From Nakamurella alba (GTDB lineage: Bacteria; Actinomycetota; Actinomycetes; Mycobacteriales; Nakamurellaceae): a stretch of 64,000 nucleotides of DNA. The notes under the pieces were generated by a model. That model saw nothing but the letters and a program-made list of their open reading frames with translations, was not told where the DNA came from and ran no database searches. The position numbers and the translations under genes are program-made. Within the stretch, counting starts at the first letter, position 1. Every line of letters starts with the position of its first letter. The stretch lies in contig NZ_WLYK01000006.1 of the NCBI RefSeq assembly GCF_009707545.1, positions 124,001-188,000 on the forward strand. The letters run 5' to 3'. This document shows positions 1-8,149 of this stretch, one piece after another.

Positions 1-2
1 GC

Positions 3-38
3 ACGACGGACACCTCGGTGCCGGTGACCGTCCGCTGA
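3..38 (+). CDS. 3' tail of an unidentified gene (partial)
   Basis: An open frame enters from the left edge, reads about eleven residues (TTDTSVPVTVR) and stops at TGA 36-38. It would converge on the LON-domain gene that ends at 58. Too little is present to name a family; it may simply be chance. Confidence 0.3.
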   Translation, partial: TTDTSVPVTVR

Positions 39-57
39 CCGGTGACAGCGGGAGTTC

Positions 58-735
58 TCAGTTCTGACTGTAGGGCTGCCGCGACATCTCGACCGCCGGC
101 CGGGTCGACATGTCGCGCGCCATCGCCGTTTCCCGGCGCAGCAGCTCCAGCTCGAGCCGCAACCGGTCACCCACGCTCGCCGCCTCCAGCAGCCGCTGCT
201 TCTCCGCATTGCCCAGCAGCACCGCGCCGGCCACGGCGAAGGACGTCGCCCGGGCTCCGTCCGGCAACTCCGGTAGCTCGTCCGGCTCCAGACCCCGCGC
301 GGCCAGCAGCGCCAGGACGTAGGCGGAGAACTGCCCGTGCACCTCTTCGGACAGCGTCCCCGCCTCGGGACCTTCCGGCTCGCCGAGCACCTCGACCTCG
401 CCGAATGCCAGGCCGTCGTCCTCGTGCCCGACGGAGTCCAGCCGGAACCGCTCGACCCCGACCGCGAGGATGTCGAACCGCCCGTCCGGGTGCGCGACCA
501 CCCGCCGCATCTCGGCCACGCAGCCGACGTCGTACAGGTCGTTGCTGTGGTCGGTGCCGACCTCCAGCCCGGCCCGGATCCCGACCACGCCGAACCGGCG
601 CGCCCCGTCGGGCAGCGTCAGCAGATCCTCGACCAGCCGCCGATAGCGCGGCTCGAACACCTGCAGCGGCAGCGGGAGGCCCGGGAACAGCACCGTCCCG
701 AGCGGGAAGAGTGGCAACCGGGTCACGCCGCTCAC
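58..735 (-). CDS. LON peptidase substrate-binding domain protein
   Basis: About 225 residues made only of the N-terminal LON substrate-binding domain, without the AAA+ or Ser-Lys protease parts of Lon. The opening [15 protein letters not shown] and the following [16 protein letters not shown] are the family signature. Stand-alone LON-domain proteins are common in actinobacteria and presumably bind polypeptides; the exact role is unknown. The C-terminal third is helical and charged. I chose GTG 735 because the LON signature begins three residues later; ATG 783 is an alternative that adds 16 residues ahead of the domain. It is divergent from the TrpB-like gene, so both promoters share 736-918. 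Confidence 0.8.
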   Translation of the reverse strand: MSGVTRLPLFPLGTVLFPGLPLPLQVFEPRYRRLVEDLLTLPDGARRFGVVGIRAGLEVGTDHSNDLYDVGCVAEMRRVVAHPDGRFDILAVGVERFRLDSVGHEDDGLAFGEVEVLGEPEGPEAGTLSEEVHGQFSAYVLALLAARGLEPDELPELPDGARATSFAVAGAVLLGNAEKQRLLEAASVGDRLRLELELLRRETAMARDMSTRPAVEMSRQPYSQN

Positions 736-918
736 CCTACGGGCGGGCCGCCGCCCGGGTGCGGGTTCGGTGAAGATCACCATCCGATCGCGCACACCCG
801 GGTCACCGCGCCTATTCTCGGGTCGGGCCCGGGCGTCCCGGGCCCGACCCGTACCCGCCGCCCACGGAGTCTTCTGGATGAAGCGCTGCGTGGGTGGCAC
901 GACCCAGAGGCGGTACGC

Positions 919-2277
919 ATGACGGTCCGGCAGCACAAGTACCTGCTCGACGAGTCGGAGATGCCGACGCGCTGGTACAACATCGTCCCGGACCTGCCGG
1001 AGCCGCCCGCGCCGCCGCTGCACCCCGGCACCCACGAGCCGGTCGGGCCGGACGACCTGGCCCCGCTGTTCCCGATGGACTTGATCCTGCAGGAGGTCTC
1101 GACCGAGAGCTACATCGACATCCCGGACGAGGTGCAGGACGTCTACCGGTTGTGGCGGCCCTCGCCGCTCTTCCGGGCGCACCGCCTCGAGCAGGCGCTC
1201 GGCACGCCGGCGCGGATCTACTACAAGTACGAGGGCGTGTCGCCGGCCGGATCGCACAAGCCCAACACCGCCGTGCCGCAGGCGTTCTACAACGCCAAGG
1301 AGGGCACGAAGAAGCTCACCACCGAGACCGGCGCCGGCCAGTGGGGGATCGCGCTGGCGTTCGCCTGCTCGCTCTTCGGCCTGGAGTGCGAGGTCTGGCA
1401 GGTCGGCGCCTCCTTCGACTCCAAGCCCTACCGGCGCACGGTGATGGAGACGTTCGGCGCCTCCGTGCACCGGTCGCCCTCCCAGCTGACCGAGGCCGGC
1501 CGGGCCTTCGCCGCCGATCATCCGGGGTCGCTGGGCATCGCGATCTCCGAGGCGGTCGAGGTGGCCGGGCAGCACCCGGAGGTCAAGTACGCGCTCGGCT
1601 CGGTGCTCAACCACGTACTGCTGCACCAGACGATCATCGGCGAGGAGGCGTTGCTGCAGCTGGCGAAGGCCGGTGAGTCCGGCGCCGACCTGGTGATCGG
1701 CTGCACCGGCGGCGGGTCCAACTTCGGCGGCCTGGCCTTCCCGTTCATCCGGGAGAAGCTGGCCGGCCGGCAGAACCCGGTGATCCGCGCCGTCGAGCCG
1801 GCCTCCTGTCCGTCGCTGACCCGCGGCGAGTACCGGTACGACTTCGGCGACACCGCCGGCTTCACCCCGCTGCTGAAGATGCACACCCTCGGTCACGACT
1901 TCGTCCCGGACCCGATCCACGCCGGCGGCCTGCGCTATCACGGCATGGCGCCGCTGATCTCGCACATCTACGAGCTCGGGCTGATGGAGGCGCTCTCGAT
2001 CGAGCAGACCGAGTGCTTCGCCGCCGCCGTGCAGTTCGCCCGGACCGAGGGCATCGTGCCCGCCCCGGAGCCGACCCACGCCCTCGCCGCGACCATCCGG
2101 GAGGCGTTGGCCTGCAAGGAGTCCGGAGAGGAGAAGGTGATCGTCACCGCGCTCTGCGGCCACGGCATGCTGGACATGGCCGCCTACGACGCCTACCTGC
2201 AGGGCCGGATGACCGACCTCGAGCTCACCGACGACCGCCTCGCCGCCGCCCTCGCCACCGTCCCCTCCCTCGCCTGA
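919..2277 (+). CDS. trpB2: Tryptophan synthase beta chain, TrpB2 type
   Basis: A 452-residue PLP enzyme of fold type II, expected to join indole and serine to tryptophan. It belongs to the long TrpB2-like class rather than classical TrpB: an extra N-terminal segment (residues 1-70) precedes the core, and the Schiff-base lysine lies in SHKPNTA (K114). The PLP phosphate loop is [10 protein letters not shown]. No trpA is adjacent, which is usual for TrpB2; this class may serve as an indole-salvage enzyme. The start ATG 919 opens the family-typical [10 protein letters not shown]; the shine-dalgarno is weak. A 103-bp palindrome follows the stop. Confidence 0.9.
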   Translation: MTVRQHKYLLDESEMPTRWYNIVPDLPEPPAPPLHPGTHEPVGPDDLAPLFPMDLILQEVSTESYIDIPDEVQDVYRLWRPSPLFRAHRLEQALGTPARIYYKYEGVSPAGSHKPNTAVPQAFYNAKEGTKKLTTETGAGQWGIALAFACSLFGLECEVWQVGASFDSKPYRRTVMETFGASVHRSPSQLTEAGRAFAADHPGSLGIAISEAVEVAGQHPEVKYALGSVLNHVLLHQTIIGEEALLQLAKAGESGADLVIGCTGGGSNFGGLAFPFIREKLAGRQNPVIRAVEPASCPSLTRGEYRYDFGDTAGFTPLLKMHTLGHDFVPDPIHAGGLRYHGMAPLISHIYELGLMEALSIEQTECFAAAVQFARTEGIVPAPEPTHALAATIREALACKESGEEKVIVTALCGHGMLDMAAYDAYLQGRMTDLELTDDRLAAALATVPSLA

Positions 2278-2296
2278 CCCCACCCCCTCCCGCCCG

Positions 2297-2399
2297 GCGC
2301 GAGGATCAAGTTCGCCTGCGCGTACGAAGGTGGCGACTCCTGTCCCACCCGTCCCAAATCCCACACCTTCGTACGCGTCGACGATCTTGATCCTCGCGC
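2297..2399. repeat. 103-bp two-part palindrome
   Basis: Outer arms GCGCGAGGATCAAG (2297-2310) and its exact reverse complement (2386-2399), 14/14. Inner arms CGCGTACGAAGGTG (2319-2332) and its exact reverse complement (2364-2377), 14/14. They are separated by matching 8-base unpaired blocks and a 31-base centre. No T-run follows, so a simple terminator is unlikely although it sits 20 bases after trpB2. It could be a non-autonomous mobile repeat. Confidence 0.7.
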
Positions 2400-2419
2400 T
2401 TCGCCGGGTTCTGGTCTGG

Positions 2420-2449
2420 TTGACAAGAAGGCGTGAGCGGGCTTATGGT
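2420..2449 (+). promoter_or_regulatory. Candidate sigma-70-type promoter of the VWA gene
   Basis: TTGACA at 2420-2425, an 18-base spacer and TATGGT at 2444-2449. A start of transcription near 2456 would leave a leader of about 35 bases before ATG 2490, which has a strong GAGGAGG ribosome site. Confidence 0.5.
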
Positions 2450-2489
2450 CGAGTTGACCAGAAAGAGGAACACGACCGAGGAGGACGTC

Positions 2490-3479
2490 ATGGGACACGG
2501 ACGTTGGGACGACAACACCTGGGCGGCGGCGGCGAGCTACCGGCGGGCGCGCGGGATCGACGATTTCCAGGCATCGGGTGACATGCACCGCCGGCCGCGG
2601 CAGTTGTGGGCCGCCGACCCGGCGCTGGAGCCGAAGGGCGTGAGCGTCCGGGAGAGCCGGGACAGCGCCGATCACCCGATCTCCGTGCCGATCGCCGTCC
2701 TGTTCGACGTGACCGGCTCGATGGGCCGGGTGCCGCGCATCCTGCAGCAGCAGCTGGCCACCCTGCACGGCCTGCTGAAGGGGGCCGGACTGCCGGCCGA
2801 GCCGCAGGTGATGTTCGGCGGGATCGGCGACGCCGAGACCGACCAGGTGCCGCTGCAGGTGGGTCAGTTCGAGTCGGACAACCGGATGGACGACCAGTTG
2901 CGGGCGCTGTTCCTGGAGGGCGGCGGTGGCGGGCAGAAGTCCGAAAGCTACGAGCTGGCGGGCTACTTCATGGGTGCCCACGTCAGCACTGATTCCTGGG
3001 AGCAGCGGGGCGAGAAGGGCTTCCTGTTCCTGATCGGCGACGAGCTGAACAAGTCGGTGCTGAGCCCGGCGGCGGTGCGCGAGGTGCTGGGCGACGAGAT
3101 CCCGCGCCCCGTCCCGGTGGCCCGGCTGTACGCGGACCTGCAGCAGCGCTGGCACGTGTTCTTCCTGCTGCCGGCCGGCACCAGCTACTACAACGACCGG
3201 GAGATCGCGCGGCACTGGACCTCACTGCTGGGCGACGGGTTCATCAAGGTCCCGGACGTCGAGCAGGTCGTCCCCACCATCGTCGACCTGGTCGCCGAAC
3301 GGACCGGGGCGGCCGGCACCGGCAGCGTCTTCGGCACCCGCCCGGAGGCGCACGCAGGAAACGGCGGCGCCACCGGGTTCACCGGCACGACCACCGCCGC
3401 GCGGCAGGCGGGCACCGACTTGGTGCACCACCCGCTGCGGACCCTGCGCCGGCTGGCCCTGCCCGGTGGGGCACGCTGA
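2490..3479 (+). CDS. VWA-domain protein
   Basis: 329 residues with one von Willebrand A domain, probably cytoplasmic because no signal peptide or membrane span is seen. The metal-ion-dependent adhesion site is DVTGSMG (about residue 74), fitting DxTxS. A tract of glycines (LEGGGGGQKSES, about residue 150) and a FLFLIGDELNK segment follow, then a low-complexity C-terminus. The start is set by GAGGAGG seven bases before ATG 2490. It is the first gene of a co-directional pair with a PurA-like protein and faces an NrtR-like Nudix protein, so it may act in a nucleotide or NAD-related system. Substrate unknown. Confidence 0.8.
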   Translation: MGHGRWDDNTWAAAASYRRARGIDDFQASGDMHRRPRQLWAADPALEPKGVSVRESRDSADHPISVPIAVLFDVTGSMGRVPRILQQQLATLHGLLKGAGLPAEPQVMFGGIGDAETDQVPLQVGQFESDNRMDDQLRALFLEGGGGGQKSESYELAGYFMGAHVSTDSWEQRGEKGFLFLIGDELNKSVLSPAAVREVLGDEIPRPVPVARLYADLQQRWHVFFLLPAGTSYYNDREIARHWTSLLGDGFIKVPDVEQVVPTIVDLVAERTGAAGTGSVFGTRPEAHAGNGGATGFTGTTTAARQAGTDLVHHPLRTLRRLALPGGAR

Positions 3480-3490
3480 CCCCGGCTGAC

Positions 3491-3570
3491 CACCGAGCCG
3501 GCACCGAGCAGTCCCGACCAGCGCCGAGCAGCACCGAGCAGTACTGAACAGCACCGAGCAGGACCGAGCA
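3491..3570. repeat. Eight 10-bp tandem repeats before the PurA-like gene
   Basis: Consensus GCACCGAGCA, copies in register at 3491, 3501, 3511, 3521, 3531, 3541, 3551 and 3561, several exact. The period is close to one helical turn. The array fills nearly the whole gap between the VWA stop and the next ribosome site. Confidence 0.8.
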
Positions 3571-3590
3571 CAGGAAGTGGAGTGGGAACG

Positions 3591-4877
3591 GTGAGCACGC
3601 ACATCGACGGTCACGTGGTGGTCGTGGACCTGGGGTTCGGCGACGCCGGCAAGGGCGCCACCGTGGACCGGTTGTGCGCGCAGCACCCGACGGGCGCCGT
3701 CGTGCGGTTCAACGGCGGCGCCCAGGCGGCCCACCGGGTGGTCGCCGGGGACCGGGAGCACGTGTTCCGGCAGTTCGGGTCGGGATCGCTGACCGGCACC
3801 CGCACCCTGCTGGCCGGCACCGTCGCGGTGGAGCCGATCGACCTGGCCCGGGAGGCCGACGAACTGTCCGCCCTCGGGGTCGCCGATCCGTTCGCGCTGC
3901 TCTCGGTGCACCGCGACGCCCTGCTCACCACCCCGATCCACGCCGCCACCAACCGCGCCCGGGAGGATGCCCGCGGTACCGGCCGGCACGGCTCCTGCGG
4001 CCTGGGCATCGGCGAGACCGTCGCCTGGTCACTGACCCACGACGCTCCCCGGGTCGCCGACTGCACCGAGCCGGACCTGTTGCGGCGCAAGCTGGATGCG
4101 CTGGCACGGGCCTGCGCGCCGGTGATCGCCGACTCCGGCCACCACCATCCATCGGTGGCCGACCTGGTGGACCTGTATCGGGAGTTCGCCGCCACCGTCC
4201 GGATCGTCGGCGACGAGGAGGAGGCCCGGCTCGCGACCTACGGCCGGTTGGTCTTCGAGGGTGCCCAGGGCGTGCTGCTCGACGAGTGGCACGGCTTCCA
4301 CCCGCACACCACCTGGTCGACCGTCACCCCTGACCACGCGCTCGCCGTGCTGCGCGGCATCGGTGCCGGACTCGAGGACGTGACGGTGCTCGGCGTCACC
4401 CGCAGCTACCAGACCCGCCATGGTGCAGGACCTTTCCCCTCCGAGGACTCCACCAGGGCCGACCGCTTCCCGGAGGCCGCGAACGGCACCGGCCGGTACC
4501 AGGGCGGGTTCCGGACCGGCGCGCTCGACCCGCTGTTGCTGCGCTACGCGATCCGCGCCTGCGGCGGCGTCGACGGACTGGCCTTGACCCACCTGGACCG
4601 GATCGACACCGGGATCGACGTCGTAACAGCACATCTCGTCGACGATCAGCGGCTGGTCGACATCGCCGGACCGTTCCCGGTGGACCCGGAGTACGTGCAG
4701 CAGAGCGCGCTGACCGCTCAGCTGCAACGCACCCGGGTGGAACTGGCGGCCGCCCCGACCGATCCTGCCGCGTTCACCGCACTTGTCGCCGCGGAACTGG
4801 GCACTCCTGTCCTGATGGCCGCCGCTGGCCCGGACCGTTCCGACATCACGGACACGACAACGGTTCCCGCCGCCTGA
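3591..4877 (+). CDS. PurA-like (adenylosuccinate synthetase family) protein
   Basis: 428 residues, the usual PurA length. The GTP loop is LGFGDAGKGATVD where PurA has QWGDEGKGKIVD, so the catalytic Asp is kept but the neighbouring Glu is Ala. The IMP-contact region reads FNGGAQAAH instead of the NAGH form, keeping the His. FEGAQGVLLDEWHG matches the family's EGAQG segment. The departures suggest a paralogue acting on another nucleotide rather than housekeeping PurA. The start is GTG 3591 with GGAG eight bases upstream; GTG 3582 would add three residues. Partners: VWA gene upstream, convergent NrtR-like gene ending 10 bases beyond its stop. Confidence 0.8.
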   Translation: MSTHIDGHVVVVDLGFGDAGKGATVDRLCAQHPTGAVVRFNGGAQAAHRVVAGDREHVFRQFGSGSLTGTRTLLAGTVAVEPIDLAREADELSALGVADPFALLSVHRDALLTTPIHAATNRAREDARGTGRHGSCGLGIGETVAWSLTHDAPRVADCTEPDLLRRKLDALARACAPVIADSGHHHPSVADLVDLYREFAATVRIVGDEEEARLATYGRLVFEGAQGVLLDEWHGFHPHTTWSTVTPDHALAVLRGIGAGLEDVTVLGVTRSYQTRHGAGPFPSEDSTRADRFPEAANGTGRYQGGFRTGALDPLLLRYAIRACGGVDGLALTHLDRIDTGIDVVTAHLVDDQRLVDIAGPFPVDPEYVQQSALTAQLQRTRVELAAAPTDPAAFTALVAAELGTPVLMAAAGPDRSDITDTTTVPAA

Positions 4878-4886
4878 GTCGCTCGG

Positions 4887-5519
4887 TCAGCCCGACCGCC
4901 AGGTCCACCAGGCGGCCGGGCGACCACCGGTGGACACCCGCTCGGACTCGTCCCGCTCCAGCCACTCGGAACGGCGCAGCAGCCTGTTGAGGTTCGCCGG
5001 ATCGGGCCGGCCGCCCTGCAGCGCAGCGGTCGCAGTCACCGCCCGGGCGAGGGTGAAGCGCTCACCCAGCAGGGCCCGGGTGAAAGTCGTTTCCCGCCAG
5101 AGAAGGTCGCCCAGGGCGGGACGGCAGTCCCGGACGATCCCGTCGTGGTCGAAGGCCAGCTCCGGCACCCGGTCCAACGGTGCGAACTCCACCTCGGGCG
5201 CCGCGGCGGCCACCACCGCCCACAGCGCCACCGACAAGGTCGGCCCGCGCGGATCGCGCAGCGGTTCGTCGAAGGTGAGCAGCTGACCCATCCCGCGGAT
5301 CGCGGCCGCCGGGGTGCCCAGCTTGCCGGTCAGCGCGCGACTCCCGGCCTCCCGCAACCGCTCCCCGCGTCCGAGCAGGACCCCGGGCAGCGCCAGCCGA
5401 CCGCGGAACGGGGGCTGGGACCGGGCGACGACGCCCAGCAACGGCACCTCGTCATCCGCGAGGTAGCGCAGGGCGAGCACGTCGACGGACACCAGTGACG
5501 AGTCAGGGACCTCGGCCAT
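4887..5519 (-). CDS. NrtR-like regulator: degenerate Nudix domain plus winged helix
   Basis: 210 residues. The N-terminal half has a Nudix fold, but the Nudix box reads GERLREAGSRALTGKLG: the catalytic REUxEE core is replaced by RALTGK, so hydrolysis is unlikely. The C-terminal part (ERFTLARAVTATAALQGG, then NLNRLLRRSEWL) matches the winged-helix part of NrtR-type proteins, which sense ADP-ribose or NAD-related ligands and bind DNA. It converges on the PurA-like gene and probably controls the VWA/PurA-like pair. The 10-bp repeats upstream of the PurA-like gene are a candidate target, which is inference. Confidence 0.75.
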   Translation of the reverse strand: MAEVPDSSLVSVDVLALRYLADDEVPLLGVVARSQPPFRGRLALPGVLLGRGERLREAGSRALTGKLGTPAAAIRGMGQLLTFDEPLRDPRGPTLSVALWAVVAAAAPEVEFAPLDRVPELAFDHDGIVRDCRPALGDLLWRETTFTRALLGERFTLARAVTATAALQGGRPDPANLNRLLRRSEWLERDESERVSTGGRPAAWWTWRSG

Positions 5520-5522
5520 CGG

Positions 5523-5729
5523 TCAGGGATCGATCGGGTGGTCGCGGCGCCAGCGCGCGTCCATCCACCAGGCGAACAGCAGCCCGACGACAACGGCACC
5601 GACCAGCCAACCGATCACCGCACCGTTGAGGACGATCCCGATCCCGAGCACCACCAGGAAGGCGATCAGCCACCACACCACGGCCGCCACCAGGCGGTCC
5701 GTCCGGCGGGTCACCCTGCGTCTGGCCAC
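5523..5729 (-). CDS. Small two-span membrane protein
   Basis: 68 residues: a basic N-terminus (ARRRVTRRTDR), two hydrophobic spans (VVWWLIAFLVVLGIGIVL and GWLVGAVVVGLLFAWW) and an acidic tail. It stops three bases upstream of the NrtR-like start, so the two are probably one transcript. GTG 5729 is chosen because the residues in front are not membrane-like; a longer reading to 5837 exists. Function not recognised. Confidence 0.6.
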   Translation of the reverse strand: MARRRVTRRTDRLVAAVVWWLIAFLVVLGIGIVLNGAVIGWLVGAVVVGLLFAWWMDARWRRDHPIDP

Positions 5730-5875
5730 CCGCCCACCGTAACGGTCCCGGTCAGGAGACGACGACGCCGCCCCAGACTCGGCGGCCCGATCGATGCCCG
5801 GCGCCGGCGCGATCGCCCCGAGGAGACTGCGCCGCACTACCGTGGACGGAGCCGACCAACCGGAGGACCACCGCC

Positions 5876-6337
5876 ATGCCCCGCACCATCGCCACGAACA
5901 CGCAGGCTGACATCCATGCGCTGCTGGACTTCGTCCGGCCCCGGCACCACATGGTGCTGATCACCCAGCGGCGCGACCACGGACCGCAGGCGTCACCGGT
6001 GACCGGTGGCGTCGACGAGGCCGGCCGGATCGTCATCTCCAGCTACCCGGAGCGGGCCAAATCGCGGAACGCCGAGCGCACCGGACACGCCACCGTGCTG
6101 GTGCTCTCCGACGACTTCAACGGGGCCTGGGTCCAGGTGGAGGGTCCCGCCGAGGTGCTGCAGCTGCCCGAGGCGGTCGAGCCGCTGGTCGACTACTTCC
6201 GGTCCATCGCCGGCGAGCACTCCGACTGGGACGAGTACCGGCAGGCCATGGTCGACCAGGGCAAGTGCCTGATCCGGATCACCCCGGAGCGCTGGTCCCC
6301 GATCGCCACCGGCGGCTTCCCCGCCCGGCTCGCCTGA
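5876..6337 (+). CDS. PPOX-class F420-dependent protein
   Basis: 153 residues with a split-barrel flavin/deazaflavin-binding fold (pyridoxamine 5'-phosphate oxidase-like). The run ALLDFVRPRHHMVLIT, GRIVISSYPERAKSRNAER and the tail CLIRITPERWSPI match the TIGR03618-type, F420-using actinobacterial families (Rv1155-like). It probably reduces an unknown small substrate in the cytoplasm. GGAGG stands nine bases before ATG 5876. Divergent from the small membrane gene. Confidence 0.85.
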   Translation: MPRTIATNTQADIHALLDFVRPRHHMVLITQRRDHGPQASPVTGGVDEAGRIVISSYPERAKSRNAERTGHATVLVLSDDFNGAWVQVEGPAEVLQLPEAVEPLVDYFRSIAGEHSDWDEYRQAMVDQGKCLIRITPERWSPIATGGFPARLA

Positions 6338-6347
6338 GCAGTACCGG

Positions 6348-6881
6348 TCAGCCCGCGTTCTGGTAGGTGCCCATCAGGATTCCGCGGGCCAGGGTGTGGA
6401 AGACCATGTTGAACGAGAGCACGGCGCAGGACACCTGCTCGTCGATTTCCAGCGCCTCGACGTCCAGCGCGTGCACCACGAAGTAGTACCGGTGCGGGCG
6501 GTCACCGGCCGGCGGCTGTGGGCCGTAGTAGCCGGCGGCACCGCCGTCGTTGCGCAGGTGGAACGCCCCGACCGGCAGCTCGCCGGAATGCGACCCGGCG
6601 CCGCGCGGCAGCACCGTCACCGACCCGGGGATCCCGGCCAGCGCCCAGTGCCAGAACCCGCTCGGGGTCGGCGCGTCCGGGTCGTAGGCGGTCACCACGA
6701 AGCTCTTGGTGCCCTCCGGGAAACCGGTCCAGGCCAGCTGCGGCGAGGTGTTGCCGCCGTCCGCGATGAAGTCGTGCCCGATCGTGCCGCCCGGCTCGAG
6801 ATCGTTGCTGGTCACGGTGAACGAGCCCACAGCGGGCAGCAGCTCGTAGGGGTCCGGGGGCAGCGGGCGGTCCAGCGACAT
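6348..6881 (-). CDS. YbhB/YbcL family (PEBP-like) protein
   Basis: 177 residues of the Raf-kinase-inhibitor-like / phosphatidylethanolamine-binding fold. Signature residues are YDPDAPTPSGFWHWAL (anion pocket) and YYGPQPPAGDRPHRYYF. No signal peptide, so cytoplasmic. Ligand unknown. GAAGGAG lies just before ATG 6881. It ends 11 bases past the convergent PPOX gene. Confidence 0.88.
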   Translation of the reverse strand: MSLDRPLPPDPYELLPAVGSFTVTSNDLEPGGTIGHDFIADGGNTSPQLAWTGFPEGTKSFVVTAYDPDAPTPSGFWHWALAGIPGSVTVLPRGAGSHSGELPVGAFHLRNDGGAAGYYGPQPPAGDRPHRYYFVVHALDVEALEIDEQVSCAVLSFNMVFHTLARGILMGTYQNAG

Positions 6882-6958
6882 CGGCGGTCTCCTTCGATCA
6901 GGACGCGGTGCGTTCCCCTCCGAGGGTACGGACGGGAGGCCGGCCGGGTCGGGCAGGG

Positions 6959-8149
6959 CTACTGCACCAGCTCCGCCGCGGCCCGGGCGATCGCCAGCTC
7001 CTCGTTGGTCGGCACCACCATCACGGTGATCGCGGCCCCCGCCGGCGAGATCACCCGGGCGTGCGGGGAGCGGGCGGCGTTGCGCTCCGGGTCCAGTTCG
7101 ATGCCCAGTCGCTCCAGCCCGGCCAGCACCCGCGCCCGCACCACCGGCGAGTTCTCCCCGACGCCGGCGGTGAACGTGATGACATCGGCCCCGCCGAGCA
7201 CCGCGTGGTACGCGCCCACGTACTTCCGGATCCGGTGGCAGTAGACGTCCAGCGCCAGCGTCGCGTCGGCATCCCCGTCGTCGACACGCCCGGTGAGGTC
7301 CCGGAAGTCGCTGACGCCGGCCAGCCCGAGCACCCCGGAGCGCCGGTTCAGCAGGTCCTCCAGCTGGTCGGCGCCGACACCGGCCACCCGCATCAGGTGG
7401 ATGAGCACCCCGGGATCCACGTCGCCGCTGCGGGTCCCCATCACCAGGCCCTCGAGAGGTGTGAGTCCCATGGAGGTCTCGATCGCCCGGCCGCCCAGCA
7501 CCGCGGAAGCGGAGGCGCCGTTGCCCAGGTGCAGCACGATCTGCCGCAGCTCCGAGAGGTCCCGGCCGAGCACGTCGGCGACCTGCCCGGACACGTACTG
7601 GTGCGAGGTGCCGTGCGCGCCGTACCGCCGGATCCCGTACCGCTGCGCGGTCGTCGCCTCGATCGCGTAGGTGGATGCCGCGGCCGGCAGGTCCGCGAAG
7701 AAGGCGGTGTCGAAGACGGCGACCTGCGGCACCCCGGGGAACGCCGCGGCCGCTTGCTCGATGCCCAGGGCGTTCGCCGGGTTGTGCAGCGGCGCCAGCG
7801 AGGACAGCTCCCGGATCCCGCGCAGCACCTCGTCGTCGACGACCACCGGTGCGCTCCAACGGGTCCCGCCCTGCACCACCCGGTGCCCGACCGCGATCAG
7901 CCGGATCCCGTCCAGCCGCGACCCCGACTCGTCGAACAGCCGCTGCATGACACCGAGCGCCGCGGCGTGGTCCGGGACCGCCCCCTCGAAGGTGGTCCGG
8001 TTTCCGGCGTAGGTGTGCACGGCCCGGGAGTGCGGGTCGCCGATCCGTTCGATCAGCCCGGTGGCGACGGCGGCCCCGGCCGCCGGGTCGACCAACTGGT
8101 ACTTCATCGACGACGATCCCGCGTTGATCACCAGCACGGCCGACTTCAT
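6959..8149 (-). CDS. ackA: Acetate kinase
   Basis: 396 residues, normal length. Reaction: acetate + ATP to acetyl phosphate + ADP, reversible. N-terminal VLVINAGSSSMKYQL is the family phosphate motif; GHRVVQGG, FDTAFF, HGTSHQYV (catalytic His region), HLGNGAS and GVGENSP complete the acetokinase pattern. Its ATG overlaps the stop of pta (ATGA), so the two are translationally coupled. Together they interconvert acetyl-CoA and acetate with ATP formation. Confidence 0.97.
   Translation of the reverse strand: MKSAVLVINAGSSSMKYQLVDPAAGAAVATGLIERIGDPHSRAVHTYAGNRTTFEGAVPDHAAALGVMQRLFDESGSRLDGIRLIAVGHRVVQGGTRWSAPVVVDDEVLRGIRELSSLAPLHNPANALGIEQAAAAFPGVPQVAVFDTAFFADLPAAASTYAIEATTAQRYGIRRYGAHGTSHQYVSGQVADVLGRDLSELRQIVLHLGNGASASAVLGGRAIETSMGLTPLEGLVMGTRSGDVDPGVLIHLMRVAGVGADQLEDLLNRRSGVLGLAGVSDFRDLTGRVDDGDADATLALDVYCHRIRKYVGAYHAVLGGADVITFTAGVGENSPVVRARVLAGLERLGIELDPERNAARSPHARVISPAGAAITVMVVPTNEELAIARAAAELVQ

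Noticed and set aside
784..2364. Long leftward open frame over trpB2
   Set aside because: Low-complexity Arg/Gly-rich text opposite a clear TrpB2 gene; only its last part (58-735) is the LON-domain gene.
3491..3570. Possible CRISPR or coding repeat
   Set aside because: 10-bp units without spacers; period not a multiple of three.
3591..4877. PurZ (2-aminoadenine pathway) assignment
   Set aside because: The catalytic Asp is retained in GFGDAGKG, while phage PurZ proteins replace it.
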